Below are positions 7,386 through 14,905 of a stretch of 64,000 nucleotides of DNA, in pieces (the first letter of the stretch is position 1; the number at the start of each line of letters is the position of its first letter). The notes below the pieces were generated by a model. It searched no databases and was not told the origin of the DNA. It saw nothing but the letters and a program-made list of their open reading frames with translations. The stretch lies in assembly GCF_024609245.1 (NCBI RefSeq), contig NZ_JANJYH010000002.1, positions 372,001 to 436,000 of the forward strand. Direction: 5' to 3'. A program made the position numbers and the translations under genes. The stretch is from Haloarchaeobius sp. FL176 (lineage in GTDB: Archaea > Halobacteriota > Halobacteria > Halobacteriales > Natrialbaceae).

Positions 7386-8444
7386 GTGCCCTTCCCTCGC
7401 CCCGTCGGTGCCGAGCGACGCCAGCGTGCTGTCTCCCCCGTCATCGGGAGCATCCTCCTCGTGGCCATCGCGGTCGTGCTGGCCGCGCTCACGTTCTTCA
7501 TCGCGGGTGAGCTCGCCGACGACACCCAGCCGGCCCCCCAGGCGTCGCTCGACCTCCAGGAAAGCGAGGGGAGCCTCGGTTCCGAGCTCGTGCTCCGGGG
7601 CGGCGAGGAGCTCGGCGAGGGCGAGGGGCGTGTCGTCGTCGAGGGCGTCGCGGACGCCGACGTGTTGCAGGACGAGACGCTGACGCTCGACGACCCGGTT
7701 GCCATCCACCCGGTCGAGGAGGAGGTGACGGTGTACTGGCACAGCCCGGGGAGCGACGAGAGCTACGAGCTCGCGTCGTTCGATGCCGATCCCGTCCCGT
7801 CGCGGCTCCGGCCGGACGTCGGCTGTTCGTGGGTGCAGAACCAGACCGCCGGCGGCACGGGCCCCGTGACCGTCGACGTCGTCGTCGACTGCGACGTGGC
7901 TACGGCTGGGGACGTGGACGTCGTCGCGGGCGGCGCGGTCCTCGGGGACGTCGAGGGGACACAGCTCGACGCCACGGACGCGACCATCACCGGCGACGTC
8001 GACAGCGGCGGCGACGCGGACCTCACGAACACGACGGTCGTCGGCGACCTGAACGCCAGTACCCAGGTGACGGGTGACACCGGCTCGGTCGTCGAGGGGT
8101 CGGTCGCGGGCAGCAGCGTGGACTTCACCGCCTCGGACATCAGCGGCGATATCGACAGCGGGAGCTACGTCGATCTCTCCGACACTACCGTCGGCGGGAC
8201 GGTCGAGGCCGACGGTGACGTGACCATCGACACCGGGACGAGCGTCGACAGGGCTGTCGTGACGACGGGGGATGTCGCCGTCACGTCGAGCAGCGTCGGT
8301 GGCGACGTCTACGTCGACGGGTCGTTCTCCTGCAGTTCCAGCACGATAGCGGGCGCCGGTTGTGGGCCGTACTCGCCCGAGGACGAGGACGACTACTCGC
8401 TGGTCCCCGTCGACGGCCCCGCTGCCTCAGTCGTCCGTGGGTGA
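7386..8444 (+). CDS. type IV pilin-like protein with a repeat-rich beta-solenoid-like body
   Basis: A 352-residue protein. Residues 11-38 are the haloarchaeal pilin signal: basic GAERRQRAVSPVIGSILLVA and then a hydrophobic helix, the site normally cut by PibD before the SPVIG core. Residues 45-125 form a beta-rich domain resembling DUF1628-type archaeal pilins. Residues 140-335 are very Gly/Asp/Thr/Ser/Val rich with recurring GDV/GDI units (for example TITGDVDSGGDADL, SGDIDSGSYVDLSD, VTTGDVAVTSSSVGGDVYV), suggesting a parallel beta-helix like polymer-forming adhesins. Cysteines at the two ends of this region may pair. The start is GTG; a longer N-terminus would be basic and unlike the family. 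The last 18 nt overlap the end of the halorhodopsin gene. Confidence 0.8.
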   Translation: MPFPRPVGAERRQRAVSPVIGSILLVAIAVVLAALTFFIAGELADDTQPAPQASLDLQESEGSLGSELVLRGGEELGEGEGRVVVEGVADADVLQDETLTLDDPVAIHPVEEEVTVYWHSPGSDESYELASFDADPVPSRLRPDVGCSWVQNQTAGGTGPVTVDVVVDCDVATAGDVDVVAGGAVLGDVEGTQLDATDATITGDVDSGGDADLTNTTVVGDLNASTQVTGDTGSVVEGSVAGSSVDFTASDISGDIDSGSYVDLSDTTVGGTVEADGDVTIDTGTSVDRAVVTTGDVAVTSSSVGGDVYVDGSFSCSSSTIAGAGCGPYSPEDEDDYSLVPVDGPAASVVRG

Positions 8445-9272
8445 GCGCCCGCCGATGACCGGCTGGTTGCTCGCGACGACGCTCTGGTTGTTCGCGACCC
8501 ACCGGAGCAGGAGGAAGGCGAACACGTACTTCGCGAGGATGTCGAGCCCCGAGTACCCCCACGAAGTGGCACCGACGCTCAGGATCGCCAGTCCCTCCGA
8601 GCCGAGCGCCCAGAGGACCGGGTAGCCGAACCAGAGCACGACGGTGAGGTTCTTGAGGGTGCCGAATATCTCGCCGGTGCCAGCGGCGCGTGCGTCGTCC
8701 GGCCACTCGAACAGCAGGACGTAGACGACCGCGAGGAAGAACGCACAGCTGACCCCGTAGAACAGCCAGCGGTACAGCACCGAGGAGTTCGTCAGCGCGG
8801 CCGCCAGCCCGGTGATGCACATCGCGATGTCCATCGTGATTGCCGTGAACAGCTTCGTGAAGTCGGTGCCGGCGAGGAGTCCCAGCGCCGCCAGGATGGC
8901 GGGTGTCGAGAACGTCCAGGTGAGGTACCGGCCCCAGGGCGAGAGAATCTGGCCCTCGCCCGCCAGCGCGTGTCCGGACGGCATCTCGAGGAAGCCGACG
9001 GTCAGCCCCGACGCCAGCCCGATGTACGACGAGATCGAGACGAGTGGCACGAGCAGTGTCGCGACCCAGATGAGCTTCGCGCGCGAGTCCTCGACGTCCC
9101 GGCCCATGTAGACGAACAGTAGTATCGCTACGCCGGCGAGCGCGATGTTCGCCCAGAACGACGAGTAGAGCAGGTCGTTGTTCTGTATCTCGGTCAGCGC
9201 GTCCCCCTGCGTCTGGAGTTCGAGTACGGTCTGTGCGACGGTCGGTAGCTCCGCGGTTGCTGGTTCGATCAT
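8427..9272 (-). CDS. hop: halorhodopsin, light-driven chloride pump
   Basis: A 281-residue seven-helix microbial rhodopsin. The retinal lysine is Lys248 in GLDILAKYVFAFLLL (helix G). In helix C, SPWGRYLTWTFSTPAILAA shows Arg115 (bacteriorhodopsin Arg82) and the positions equivalent to bacteriorhodopsin 85/89/96 are Thr118, Ser122 and Ala129. This TSA motif is that of inward chloride pumps, not proton pumps. The chosen start leaves a short extracellular N-terminus as in other halorhodopsins. On the minus strand a TATA-like CTATTTTTA (9359-9367) and a Bat-box-like element lie upstream. No brp/blh retinal synthesis gene is in the window. Confidence 0.95.
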   Translation of the reverse strand: MIEPATAELPTVAQTVLELQTQGDALTEIQNNDLLYSSFWANIALAGVAILLFVYMGRDVEDSRAKLIWVATLLVPLVSISSYIGLASGLTVGFLEMPSGHALAGEGQILSPWGRYLTWTFSTPAILAALGLLAGTDFTKLFTAITMDIAMCITGLAAALTNSSVLYRWLFYGVSCAFFLAVVYVLLFEWPDDARAAGTGEIFGTLKNLTVVLWFGYPVLWALGSEGLAILSVGATSWGYSGLDILAKYVFAFLLLRWVANNQSVVASNQPVIGGRSPTDD

Positions 9273-9657
9273 TGGTGTGCCTCGGTGAACGTACCGTGGC
9301 CACGACGGACTGCCGTCGATGCCATCGTGACCATGTCCCTTGCTAACAGGTACTGCTGTAAAAATAGAGAACCTGACCAGTTGTGGTCGAGAGCTGTCCG
9401 GCTCCGGCGCTACTCCGGAGACGAGCGGCCGAGCGGTGCGATGAGATATCTGGTGCGGTTGGTCGGTGTGCTGACAACGATGGCCCAGGACGGTCGCGAA
9501 CGGATTGCCCACCCATCGGCGTGCCGCCACGCACCGACGCTGACCCCGCCGACGCCTGTCCCGGTAGGCTCGTCGTCGGACAGGTCCGGAGCGATTGCGG
9601 CACCGTCGAGAAAATCGTGGTCGGCGACGCGGTCCCGAACGCGCGTCGCTGGTCCCC
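9273..9657. other. intergenic region between hop and the subtilase gene
   Basis: 385 bases with no convincing gene. The first 115 bases hold the hop promoter described separately. From about 9390 to 9657 the sequence is GC-rich, the short frames across it have Arg/Pro/Ser-rich shadow composition, and I see no RNA fold or repeat worth reporting. Confidence 0.5.
9359..9386 (-). promoter_or_regulatory. hop promoter: TATA-like box and possible Bat upstream activator sequence
   Basis: CTATTTTTA on the minus strand (9359-9367) is the only strong TATA-like box ahead of hop. It predicts a start near 9336 and a leader of about 64 nt. Just upstream, plus-strand ACCTGACCAGTTGTGG (9371-9386) resembles the bop-regulon activator consensus as I remember it, ACCcnactagTTnGG. 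Of the 13 specified positions, 10 match in the 15-base alignment. Its placement just upstream of the TATA box is also where such a site acts. The orientation relative to hop is the reverse of the bop case, which lowers certainty. Confidence 0.4.
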
Positions 9658-11007
9658 CTACAGCGCGTCGAGGATGTTCAGGTAGCCGCTGCCGTAGTAC
9701 GCCTTGTCGTAGCCCGCCGGCACGTCGGCGGCCTGCTTGAGCGCGGCCTCGACCTGGTTGGCGTTGTAGTTCGGGTTCGCGCTCTTGACCAGCGCGGCGG
9801 CCCCGGCGACGTTCGGGGCGGCCATCGAGGTGCCGGCCTTCCAGCCGTAGCCGGGAACCTGCGTGTCCGGTTCGTCGTCGCCGTCGGTGTCCTCGTACGT
9901 GAACACCGTATTGAACACGAGGTCGTTGAAGTAGGGAACGCCGGTGCCGATAGCGCCGAGGTCGGCGTCACCCCCCGGTGCACCGAGGGTGACGGCGTTC
10001 GTGCCGTAGTTCGTGTAGAACGCCGGACTCTCCGGCGGCGAGACGAGGTCCGTCAGCTCGCCATCGCCGTCGGCGTCCCAGCCGTAGCCGATGGGACCGG
10101 TCGCCGCCACGGAGAGCGCCTGTGCCCCCTCGTTCGGCAGGCTGATGAAGTTCTTGTCGTGCTGGAGGTCGGCCTCGTCGTTGCCGGCCGCGATGACGAG
10201 CAGGGTACCCTCCTTGTTCGCGTACGTCATCGTGCTGTTGAGCACCTTCCCGTAGAAATCGCCTTCCCCCTGCCTCGGAATCGGGTACGCACCCAGTGAG
10301 AGGTTCGCAACGTCCGCATCGATGTTCACACTGTAGACGATGGCCGCGAGAATGTCCGCGAACGAGGCACCGCCCTCGTCGGAGAACACCCGGCAGTCCA
10401 CGAGGTCGGTCTTCGGCGCGGTGCCGTTGACGCCGAGACCGGCACCGTTGTCGGCCGCGACGATACCGGCGACGTGTGTGCCGTGGTCGTCGCCGCCGAC
10501 GGGATTGTGGTCGCCGCCGTCGTCCGTGAAGTTCCGCGAGAGGTCGAGGTTCAGCGGCCCCGCCAGGTCCGGGTGCGTCTCCAGCACGCCGGAGTCGATG
10601 ACCGCGACCCGTGTCCCCTCGCCCTCGGTCACTTCGTGGGCCTCGGGCACGTCCAGGTCGGCCTTGTCCCACTGCAGGAAGTCGCCCGGCTGGCCCTCGT
10701 AGTCGGATGCGTCGAACGTGGGAGCCTCCGCGTTCGTCTCCGGCTCGTTCAGTTCGAGTTCGATGTCGGCCGCGAAGTCCTTGACGCCCTTGGAGGACCG
10801 TAGTGCCGACTCGTCGCCGGTGACCACGGCCAGGTCGGTGCCCGGCATCTCGTGGACGACCTCCACGCTGTTCGGTAGCCCTCGTCCTTTCGTCTGGGCG
10901 ATGAACCGGTCCGTCGATGTCGCCGCTGTGACCGTGGTCCCGACCGCGATTCCTCCGAGCAGTGCCCCGCTCACCTTGATAACATCTCTTCTGGTACTGT
11001 GTACCAT
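9658..11007 (-). CDS. Tat-exported subtilisin-like serine protease (halolysin-like S8)
   Basis: A 449-residue secreted protease. The Tat signal is STRRDVIKVSGALLGG (residues 4-19), with a likely cleavage after AxA near 29. Residues 30-115 look like an I9-type propeptide. The catalytic triad is Asp138 (VAVIDSG), His175 (DDHGTHVAG) and Ser394 (AGTSMAAPNVAGAAAL), with oxyanion Asn276 in AAGND. Two Asp-rich insertions (DADGDGE near 311, DTDGDDEPD near 373) look like calcium sites. There is no C-terminal extension, unlike some halolysins. The start at 11007 is where the Tat signal begins; the frame is open further up but codes nothing signal-like there. Confidence 0.93.
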   Translation of the reverse strand: MVHSTRRDVIKVSGALLGGIAVGTTVTAATSTDRFIAQTKGRGLPNSVEVVHEMPGTDLAVVTGDESALRSSKGVKDFAADIELELNEPETNAEAPTFDASDYEGQPGDFLQWDKADLDVPEAHEVTEGEGTRVAVIDSGVLETHPDLAGPLNLDLSRNFTDDGGDHNPVGGDDHGTHVAGIVAADNGAGLGVNGTAPKTDLVDCRVFSDEGGASFADILAAIVYSVNIDADVANLSLGAYPIPRQGEGDFYGKVLNSTMTYANKEGTLLVIAAGNDEADLQHDKNFISLPNEGAQALSVAATGPIGYGWDADGDGELTDLVSPPESPAFYTNYGTNAVTLGAPGGDADLGAIGTGVPYFNDLVFNTVFTYEDTDGDDEPDTQVPGYGWKAGTSMAAPNVAGAAALVKSANPNYNANQVEAALKQAADVPAGYDKAYYGSGYLNILDAL

Positions 11008-11431
11008 GGTGTCACTCGACGGCCATATGGCCATAAGCGTTATGTAATGCCTCAGGTTCTTCCGGTAGCACAGTTTCGTGCCGAGGTAATCGCTACTCGG
11101 GCTGCCTGCAAGTTCAGAAAACCAAATAGCGCGACATGCGGTCGGTTTCGTCCCGCAGTAGGACTGTACGGACCACTGTGATGGCACCGTCACCGCGACG
11201 ACGGTGTCGTTGGGAACCACGAACTCCGTCGGAAGGACACCGAGGTGGCGATCTCGCCGGAGTGCCCGTCGATGGCCACCCCGTCGCCGCTGCAGAGGGC
11301 TGCTCGGCGACGACCGTGAGTTCGCCCGTGGCCGTCCAGATGGTCCTCGACGGCCCCACCATTGCTCGCTACGGACCCGTTACATCAGGTCGATCAATCG
11401 TGTGGGCTCGACGGGGGTGGGTTCGTCGGGC
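11008..11431. other. intergenic region upstream of the subtilase gene
   Basis: About 424 bases without a supportable gene. Frames on the minus strand stay open through much of it but have mixed, Arg/Ser-rich composition. A decayed coding region is possible but no family is recognisable. A moderately AT-rich stretch near 11030-11050 (CATAAGCGTTATGTAATG) is a plausible promoter element for the protease gene. Confidence 0.4.
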
Positions 11432-11659
11432 TCAGACGCCGCTGTGCATCGCCTCGTTCTCGTCGTCGGCGAGGTTCTTGCAGCGGCTGGTGTCGGCGCT
11501 GCTGAACTGCCGCTGACACTGGGCAGTCCAGGAGACGTCGGTGGACGGCGAGTCGCGTTCGGGCTCGCCTCTTGGTTCGGGTCGGGAGAAGTCGGTCGAC
11601 TCGTCGATGCGCGGGTTCGTGCTGGTCGCGTCGGGCGTGGCGTCAGTGCGTGTGCTCAT
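11432..11659 (-). CDS. possible small acidic protein
   Basis: A 75-residue frame from an ATG, with acidic haloarchaea-like composition (MSTRTDATPDATSTNP, later LADDENEAMHSGV) and two cysteines. I recognise no family or motif. Support is only composition, a clean ATG and an otherwise unexplained 840-nt gap. An AT-rich box (CTATCATAAATG on the plus strand, near 11768) lies about 110 nt upstream. It could equally be a chance frame. Confidence 0.35.
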   Translation of the reverse strand: MSTRTDATPDATSTNPRIDESTDFSRPEPRGEPERDSPSTDVSWTAQCQRQFSSADTSRCKNLADDENEAMHSGV

Positions 11660-11851
11660 GTGGTGCGTCGTCTGGGTGGTGTGGTGGTCGTCCGCTGGCG
11701 ATTCTGGCTCGGGCGTGACGGGCGTGCTGCGAGTACGTGACTCATCGTGTCCCTACCTCTGCACCAATCTATCATAAATGTTCATGTTGGTACTGGCGTT
11801 GCCGCGACTCTCAGTGCCCGACCGAGAACGGTACGCGAGCGTCGGCGCGGT

Positions 11852-12691
11852 TCAGGGGTCCCCCTCCTCGGAGAGGTCGGTCATCGCGCCGACCATCTCG
11901 ACGGGCTCGCCCGACTCGAAGCGGACGATACCGCGCGAGAGACAGGGGACGTAACTTCCCTCCGCAGACCGCCAGCGGTACCGATGCGTGAACTCGCCGA
12001 ACTCGCCCTCGATGTCGTCGAAGCCCGTCGGCTTCCCCTCGTGCTGGCGCGAGTTCAGGTCCCGGGACTCCGACCTGTCGTCCGGGTGGACCCGTTCCGC
12101 CCACCACTCGAACCCATCCTCGCGGACGCCGGGCTCGTAGCCGAACCGGCGGATTCCTTCGCTGTACCGAGTCCGACCGGTCGACATATCCCGAATCCAG
12201 AACGCGTCCGTCGCGGTCCGGGCGATGAGTTCGTATATCTCCTCCATCCGGTCTGCCCGCTGGCTCGCCCACAGCCTGTCGACGAGCGTCTCGATGCGGT
12301 TCGCGAGCACCACGTACTGCGACGACGACGTCTCCTTCCGGAGGTACGCGTCGACCCCCGCGTCGATTGCCTGCGCCGCGATCTCCTCGCTTCCCTTCCC
12401 GGTGAACAGGATGAAGGGTGTCCGGTCGTCCGACTCACGGACCAGTTCGAGGAACTCCAGTCCGTCGACGTCGGGCATCTCGTAATCGCTGACGATGCAG
12501 TCGACGCGCTCCTCCGCGAGCAGGTCGAGCGCTGCGACGGGGTCGGTCTCGGTCGTGACCGACAGTCGCCCGCCCTCCCGGTGCAGGTAGGTCGCCGACA
12601 GGTCGATGAACGCCTCGTCGTCGTCCACGTGAAGCACTCTGATGTCGTCGGGTTCCGAACGGAGGGGTTCCATCGTCTGTTGGACCCACAT
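11852..12691 (-). CDS. response regulator with receiver and PAS domains
   Basis: A 279-residue two-domain signalling protein. Residues 10-130 are a CheY-like receiver: acidic pair in LHVDDDEAFIDL, phospho-acceptor Asp in CIVSDYEMPDVDG, and the conserved Lys in AYLRKET. Residues 155-275 are a PAS domain, with IARTATDAFWIRD, FEWWAERVHPDDRS and a PAC-like end EMVGAMTDLSEE. There is no output kinase or HTH, a common haloarchaeal layout in which the protein acts as a phosphorelay intermediate. Start candidates are ATG 12691 and ATG 12673; the earlier is given. It is monocistronic, with an inverted repeat GTGAC-CACGT-GTCAC just upstream. Confidence 0.85.
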   Translation of the reverse strand: MWVQQTMEPLRSEPDDIRVLHVDDDEAFIDLSATYLHREGGRLSVTTETDPVAALDLLAEERVDCIVSDYEMPDVDGLEFLELVRESDDRTPFILFTGKGSEEIAAQAIDAGVDAYLRKETSSSQYVVLANRIETLVDRLWASQRADRMEEIYELIARTATDAFWIRDMSTGRTRYSEGIRRFGYEPGVREDGFEWWAERVHPDDRSESRDLNSRQHEGKPTGFDDIEGEFGEFTHRYRWRSAEGSYVPCLSRGIVRFESGEPVEMVGAMTDLSEEGDP

Positions 12692-13117
12692 TCGTCGTCG
12701 CTTCTCTTCATATTTGTGACCACGTGTCACGACTCTGGACGGGTTCTCCACCGTTTCCGTCACGTTCGCGTCCGCCCCTGTACAGTCCATCCGCCGGCTG
12801 CAGGGTCGAGAATCGGCATCCCCACGGGATTCCCACCAGCGGACCTCGAAACCGCCGAGAACGCCTGTCTCGGACCGGTTACATCGTCACCGGCCGCCCG
12901 AGTACTTTGACCGGTCGTCTGCTGGTACGAACAACAGTATGCGTACACACACCACTGACCGCCACCGGTCACGCTGGAGTTGCAGGCACCCGGACAGGGA
13001 TGGCTGACGATGGCCGACGGCTCCCCGCTGACGAGCGACGGCATGACACGGACGGCTCGCTCCCGGGTCCGAGAACGCAACCGAACACCCTTGCCGCCGC
13101 GGCCCGTACGTCCAGTA
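12692..13117. other. divergent intergenic region
   Basis: 426 bases between the divergent response regulator and SDR genes. Apart from the short inverted repeat at 12716 and the AT-rich promoter next to it, I see nothing. Frames crossing the region are Arg/Pro-rich shadows, and no RNA gene is evident. Confidence 0.5.
12716..12730. promoter_or_regulatory. inverted repeat upstream of the response regulator gene
   Basis: GTGAC (12716-12720), CACGT, GTCAC (12726-12730) form a perfect 5-bp-arm inverted repeat, 25 nt before the response regulator start and next to the TATTTGTG AT-rich element. It could be an operator, but arms this short can also occur by chance. Confidence 0.3.
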
Positions 13118-14002
13118 ATGCGTGTTCTCGTCGTTGGCGCGACCGGGTTCGTCGGCGGTCGACTCGTCGAATCGCTGTGCTCGGCCGGCCACGAAGTCGT
13201 CGCCTTCTCGCGGAGCGCGAGCCGGTCGACGTTCCCGGACGAAGTCGAGATATTCGAGGGTGACCTCGGCGACCCGGCGTCACTGGACGGGCTCTGTGAG
13301 GGCATCGACGCGGCCTACTACCTGATTCACTCGCTGACGGCCGAGAACTTCGCGGAGCTGGACCGGACCTACGCCCGCCGGTTCCGGGAGGCAGCGTCGG
13401 CGGCCGGCGTCGACAGAGTGGTCTACCTGAGCGGCATCAGCGGCGACGAGCGGAACCTCTCGCCACACCTCGCCTCCCGTCGGGAGGTCGAGTCTGTGCT
13501 CGAGTCCGGGAGCTTCGACCTGACCGTCCTCCGGGCGGCGATCATCATCGGCGCCGGCAGCGCGAGCTTCCGCATCGTCGACGACCTCACCGACCGGCTG
13601 CCCGTGATGACGGTCCCGAAGTGGGTACGGACGCCGTGTCAGCCCATCGGCATCGACGACGCCGTCGCCTACCTCGTCGGCGTTCTCGATGCCGACGAGA
13701 CCAGAGGCGGCATCTACGACATCGGCGCACCGACGGTGTGGTCCTACGAGTCCCTGCTGAAGTTGACCGCGAGGGAGAAGGGCAAGCGCGTCCTGATCGT
13801 GCCGGTGCCGGTGATGTCTCCGGCCCTCTCCTCCCACTGGCTCCGGTTGACGACCGACGTCCAGTACGCTATCGCCCGGCCGCTGGTCGAGAGCATGCGG
13901 AACCCCGTGACGGTCGACCCCGACCGGGACCTGCAGTCGGTCGTTCCCATCGAGCAGACGTCGGTCGAGGTGGCGGTCCAGCAGGCGCTCGCCGAGGGCT
14001 GA
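13118..14002 (+). CDS. atypical SDR / NmrA-like NAD(P)-binding protein
   Basis: A 294-residue Rossmann-fold protein. The nucleotide-binding motif is VLVVGATGFVGGRL at residues 3-16, followed by FEGDLGDPASL and AAYYLIHSL, the pattern of YbjT/DUF2867-type atypical short-chain dehydrogenases and complex-I NDUFA9-like proteins. A YLSGISGDE stretch replaces the classical Tyr-x-x-x-Lys active site, so it may bind NAD(P)H without reducing a substrate. The start at 13118 gives the standard N-terminus; an upstream frame would add 46 residues of arginine-rich sequence. Confidence 0.85.
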   Translation: MRVLVVGATGFVGGRLVESLCSAGHEVVAFSRSASRSTFPDEVEIFEGDLGDPASLDGLCEGIDAAYYLIHSLTAENFAELDRTYARRFREAASAAGVDRVVYLSGISGDERNLSPHLASRREVESVLESGSFDLTVLRAAIIIGAGSASFRIVDDLTDRLPVMTVPKWVRTPCQPIGIDDAVAYLVGVLDADETRGGIYDIGAPTVWSYESLLKLTAREKGKRVLIVPVPVMSPALSSHWLRLTTDVQYAIARPLVESMRNPVTVDPDRDLQSVVPIEQTSVEVAVQQALAEG

Positions 14003-14482
14003 TCAGGGCTCCCCGGTGCCGGCCTCCCGGACGGGTATCTTCTGGACCTGACGGAGCCCCGCGAGGTGGCCCGCGGCCGCCGCCGACAGCGAGAAGGAAC
14101 CGTCGAGGTCCGCAACCGTCCGCCCGTGGACCAGCCGGCCGAACGGGTCGCCCCCGACCGCGTAGGCACGTTTCAGCTTGTCGACGAGTGGGCTGGCAAC
14201 TCCCGCCCGACGGAGGACTCGCCCGACGGTCTCCTGACCGACGTGGACGGAGTCTCCCTCGACAAAGATGAACGCGAAGGGGCGAGCGTCGAACTGCGCC
14301 TCCAGGAACGCCTGCACCGGCTCGGCGTCCCAGCGAACGGCAACGACGTCGTCCGACCGGTGGGTCGCCGCCTCGGCGGCAGCCCGGAACAGCGCGTTGC
14401 TACCGTCGTAGATGAGGACCGACTTTCTCACGACTCCGCTAGGTCCGTCGTCGGTTTGAGTGTTTGCAAGCCGGGTCATCAC
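14003..14482 (-). CDS. DUF393/DCC-family-like protein lacking the CxxC
   Basis: A 159-residue protein whose core matches the thiol-disulfide oxidoreductase DCC (DUF393) layout: a start strand with VLIYDG, a central strand FAFIFVEGDSVHVGQETV, then VGRVLRRAG and a C-terminal helical region. DCC proteins carry DGxCxxC after the first strand. Here that site reads YDGSNALFRAA, so both cysteines are gone (Asn and Phe). The protein therefore cannot do dithiol chemistry at that site. The start could be the first ATG at 14482, the next ATG at 14479, or a GTG at 14431 just before RKSVLIYDG. It converges with the SDR gene with no gap. Confidence 0.6.
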   Translation of the reverse strand: MMTRLANTQTDDGPSGVVRKSVLIYDGSNALFRAAAEAATHRSDDVVAVRWDAEPVQAFLEAQFDARPFAFIFVEGDSVHVGQETVGRVLRRAGVASPLVDKLKRAYAVGGDPFGRLVHGRTVADLDGSFSLSAAAAGHLAGLRQVQKIPVREAGTGEP

Positions 14483-14538
14483 GACGGCCGTTTCGGGCGC
14501 ACTCTCACCACGTCAGTCGCCTCCCTGGGACGGTCTCG

Positions 14539-14808
14539 TACCGGCCGGTCAACGAGCGCGTCCAGCATCGACTCGCCGGTGTGGTCGCCGGCGAACGCGG
14601 TCCGGCGGAACGACTGGGCACCGAAGAAGCGCCGGTCGATCTCGCCGCCCGTGGTCCGGGAGAACTCCATCCCCCACTCGTCGAGTTCGCGGAGCCGGTC
14701 GGGCATCTGCTTCGTCACCGTCTCGACCTTCTCCGGGTCGTTGACGAAGTGCCCCTCGTCGAGCGTGTCGGCGGCGTGGATCGCCCACGAGTCCTCTGTG
14801 TCGAGTGT
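14539..14808 (-). pseudogene. remnant of a fumarate reductase / succinate dehydrogenase-type flavoprotein
   Basis: About 90 codons read like residues roughly 60-150 of a FAD-dependent SdhA/fumarate-reductase/L-aspartate-oxidase family subunit. They include TLDTEDSWAIHAADTLDEG, NDPEKVETV, LDEWGMEFSRT and RTAFAGDHTGESMLDALVD, all typical of the FAD/capping-domain boundary. The N-terminal GxGxxG domain and more than 400 C-terminal residues are missing. The flanking parts of the open frame (15021-14809 and 14538-14479) do not resemble the family. It is a broken fragment, probably left by deletion or recombination. Confidence 0.75.
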
Positions 14809-14905
14809 CGCAGGGGTAGTTACACGCCTCGAGCGTGCGCGCCCACGTGTGGAGGGTCCAATCGAGTATTCTGGACAGGACTTTCGTGGTTCCCGACCGG
14901 GCGCT

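Noticed and set aside
11008-11220. N-terminal extension of the subtilase
   Set aside because: The frame is open to 11220 but the Tat signal begins exactly at the ATG at 11007; extra residues would bury the signal.
12887-13192. Minus-strand 101-codon frame between the response regulator and SDR genes
   Set aside because: Its composition is mixed with many Arg, Cys and Ser, it overlaps the start of the SDR gene and has no recognisable motif.
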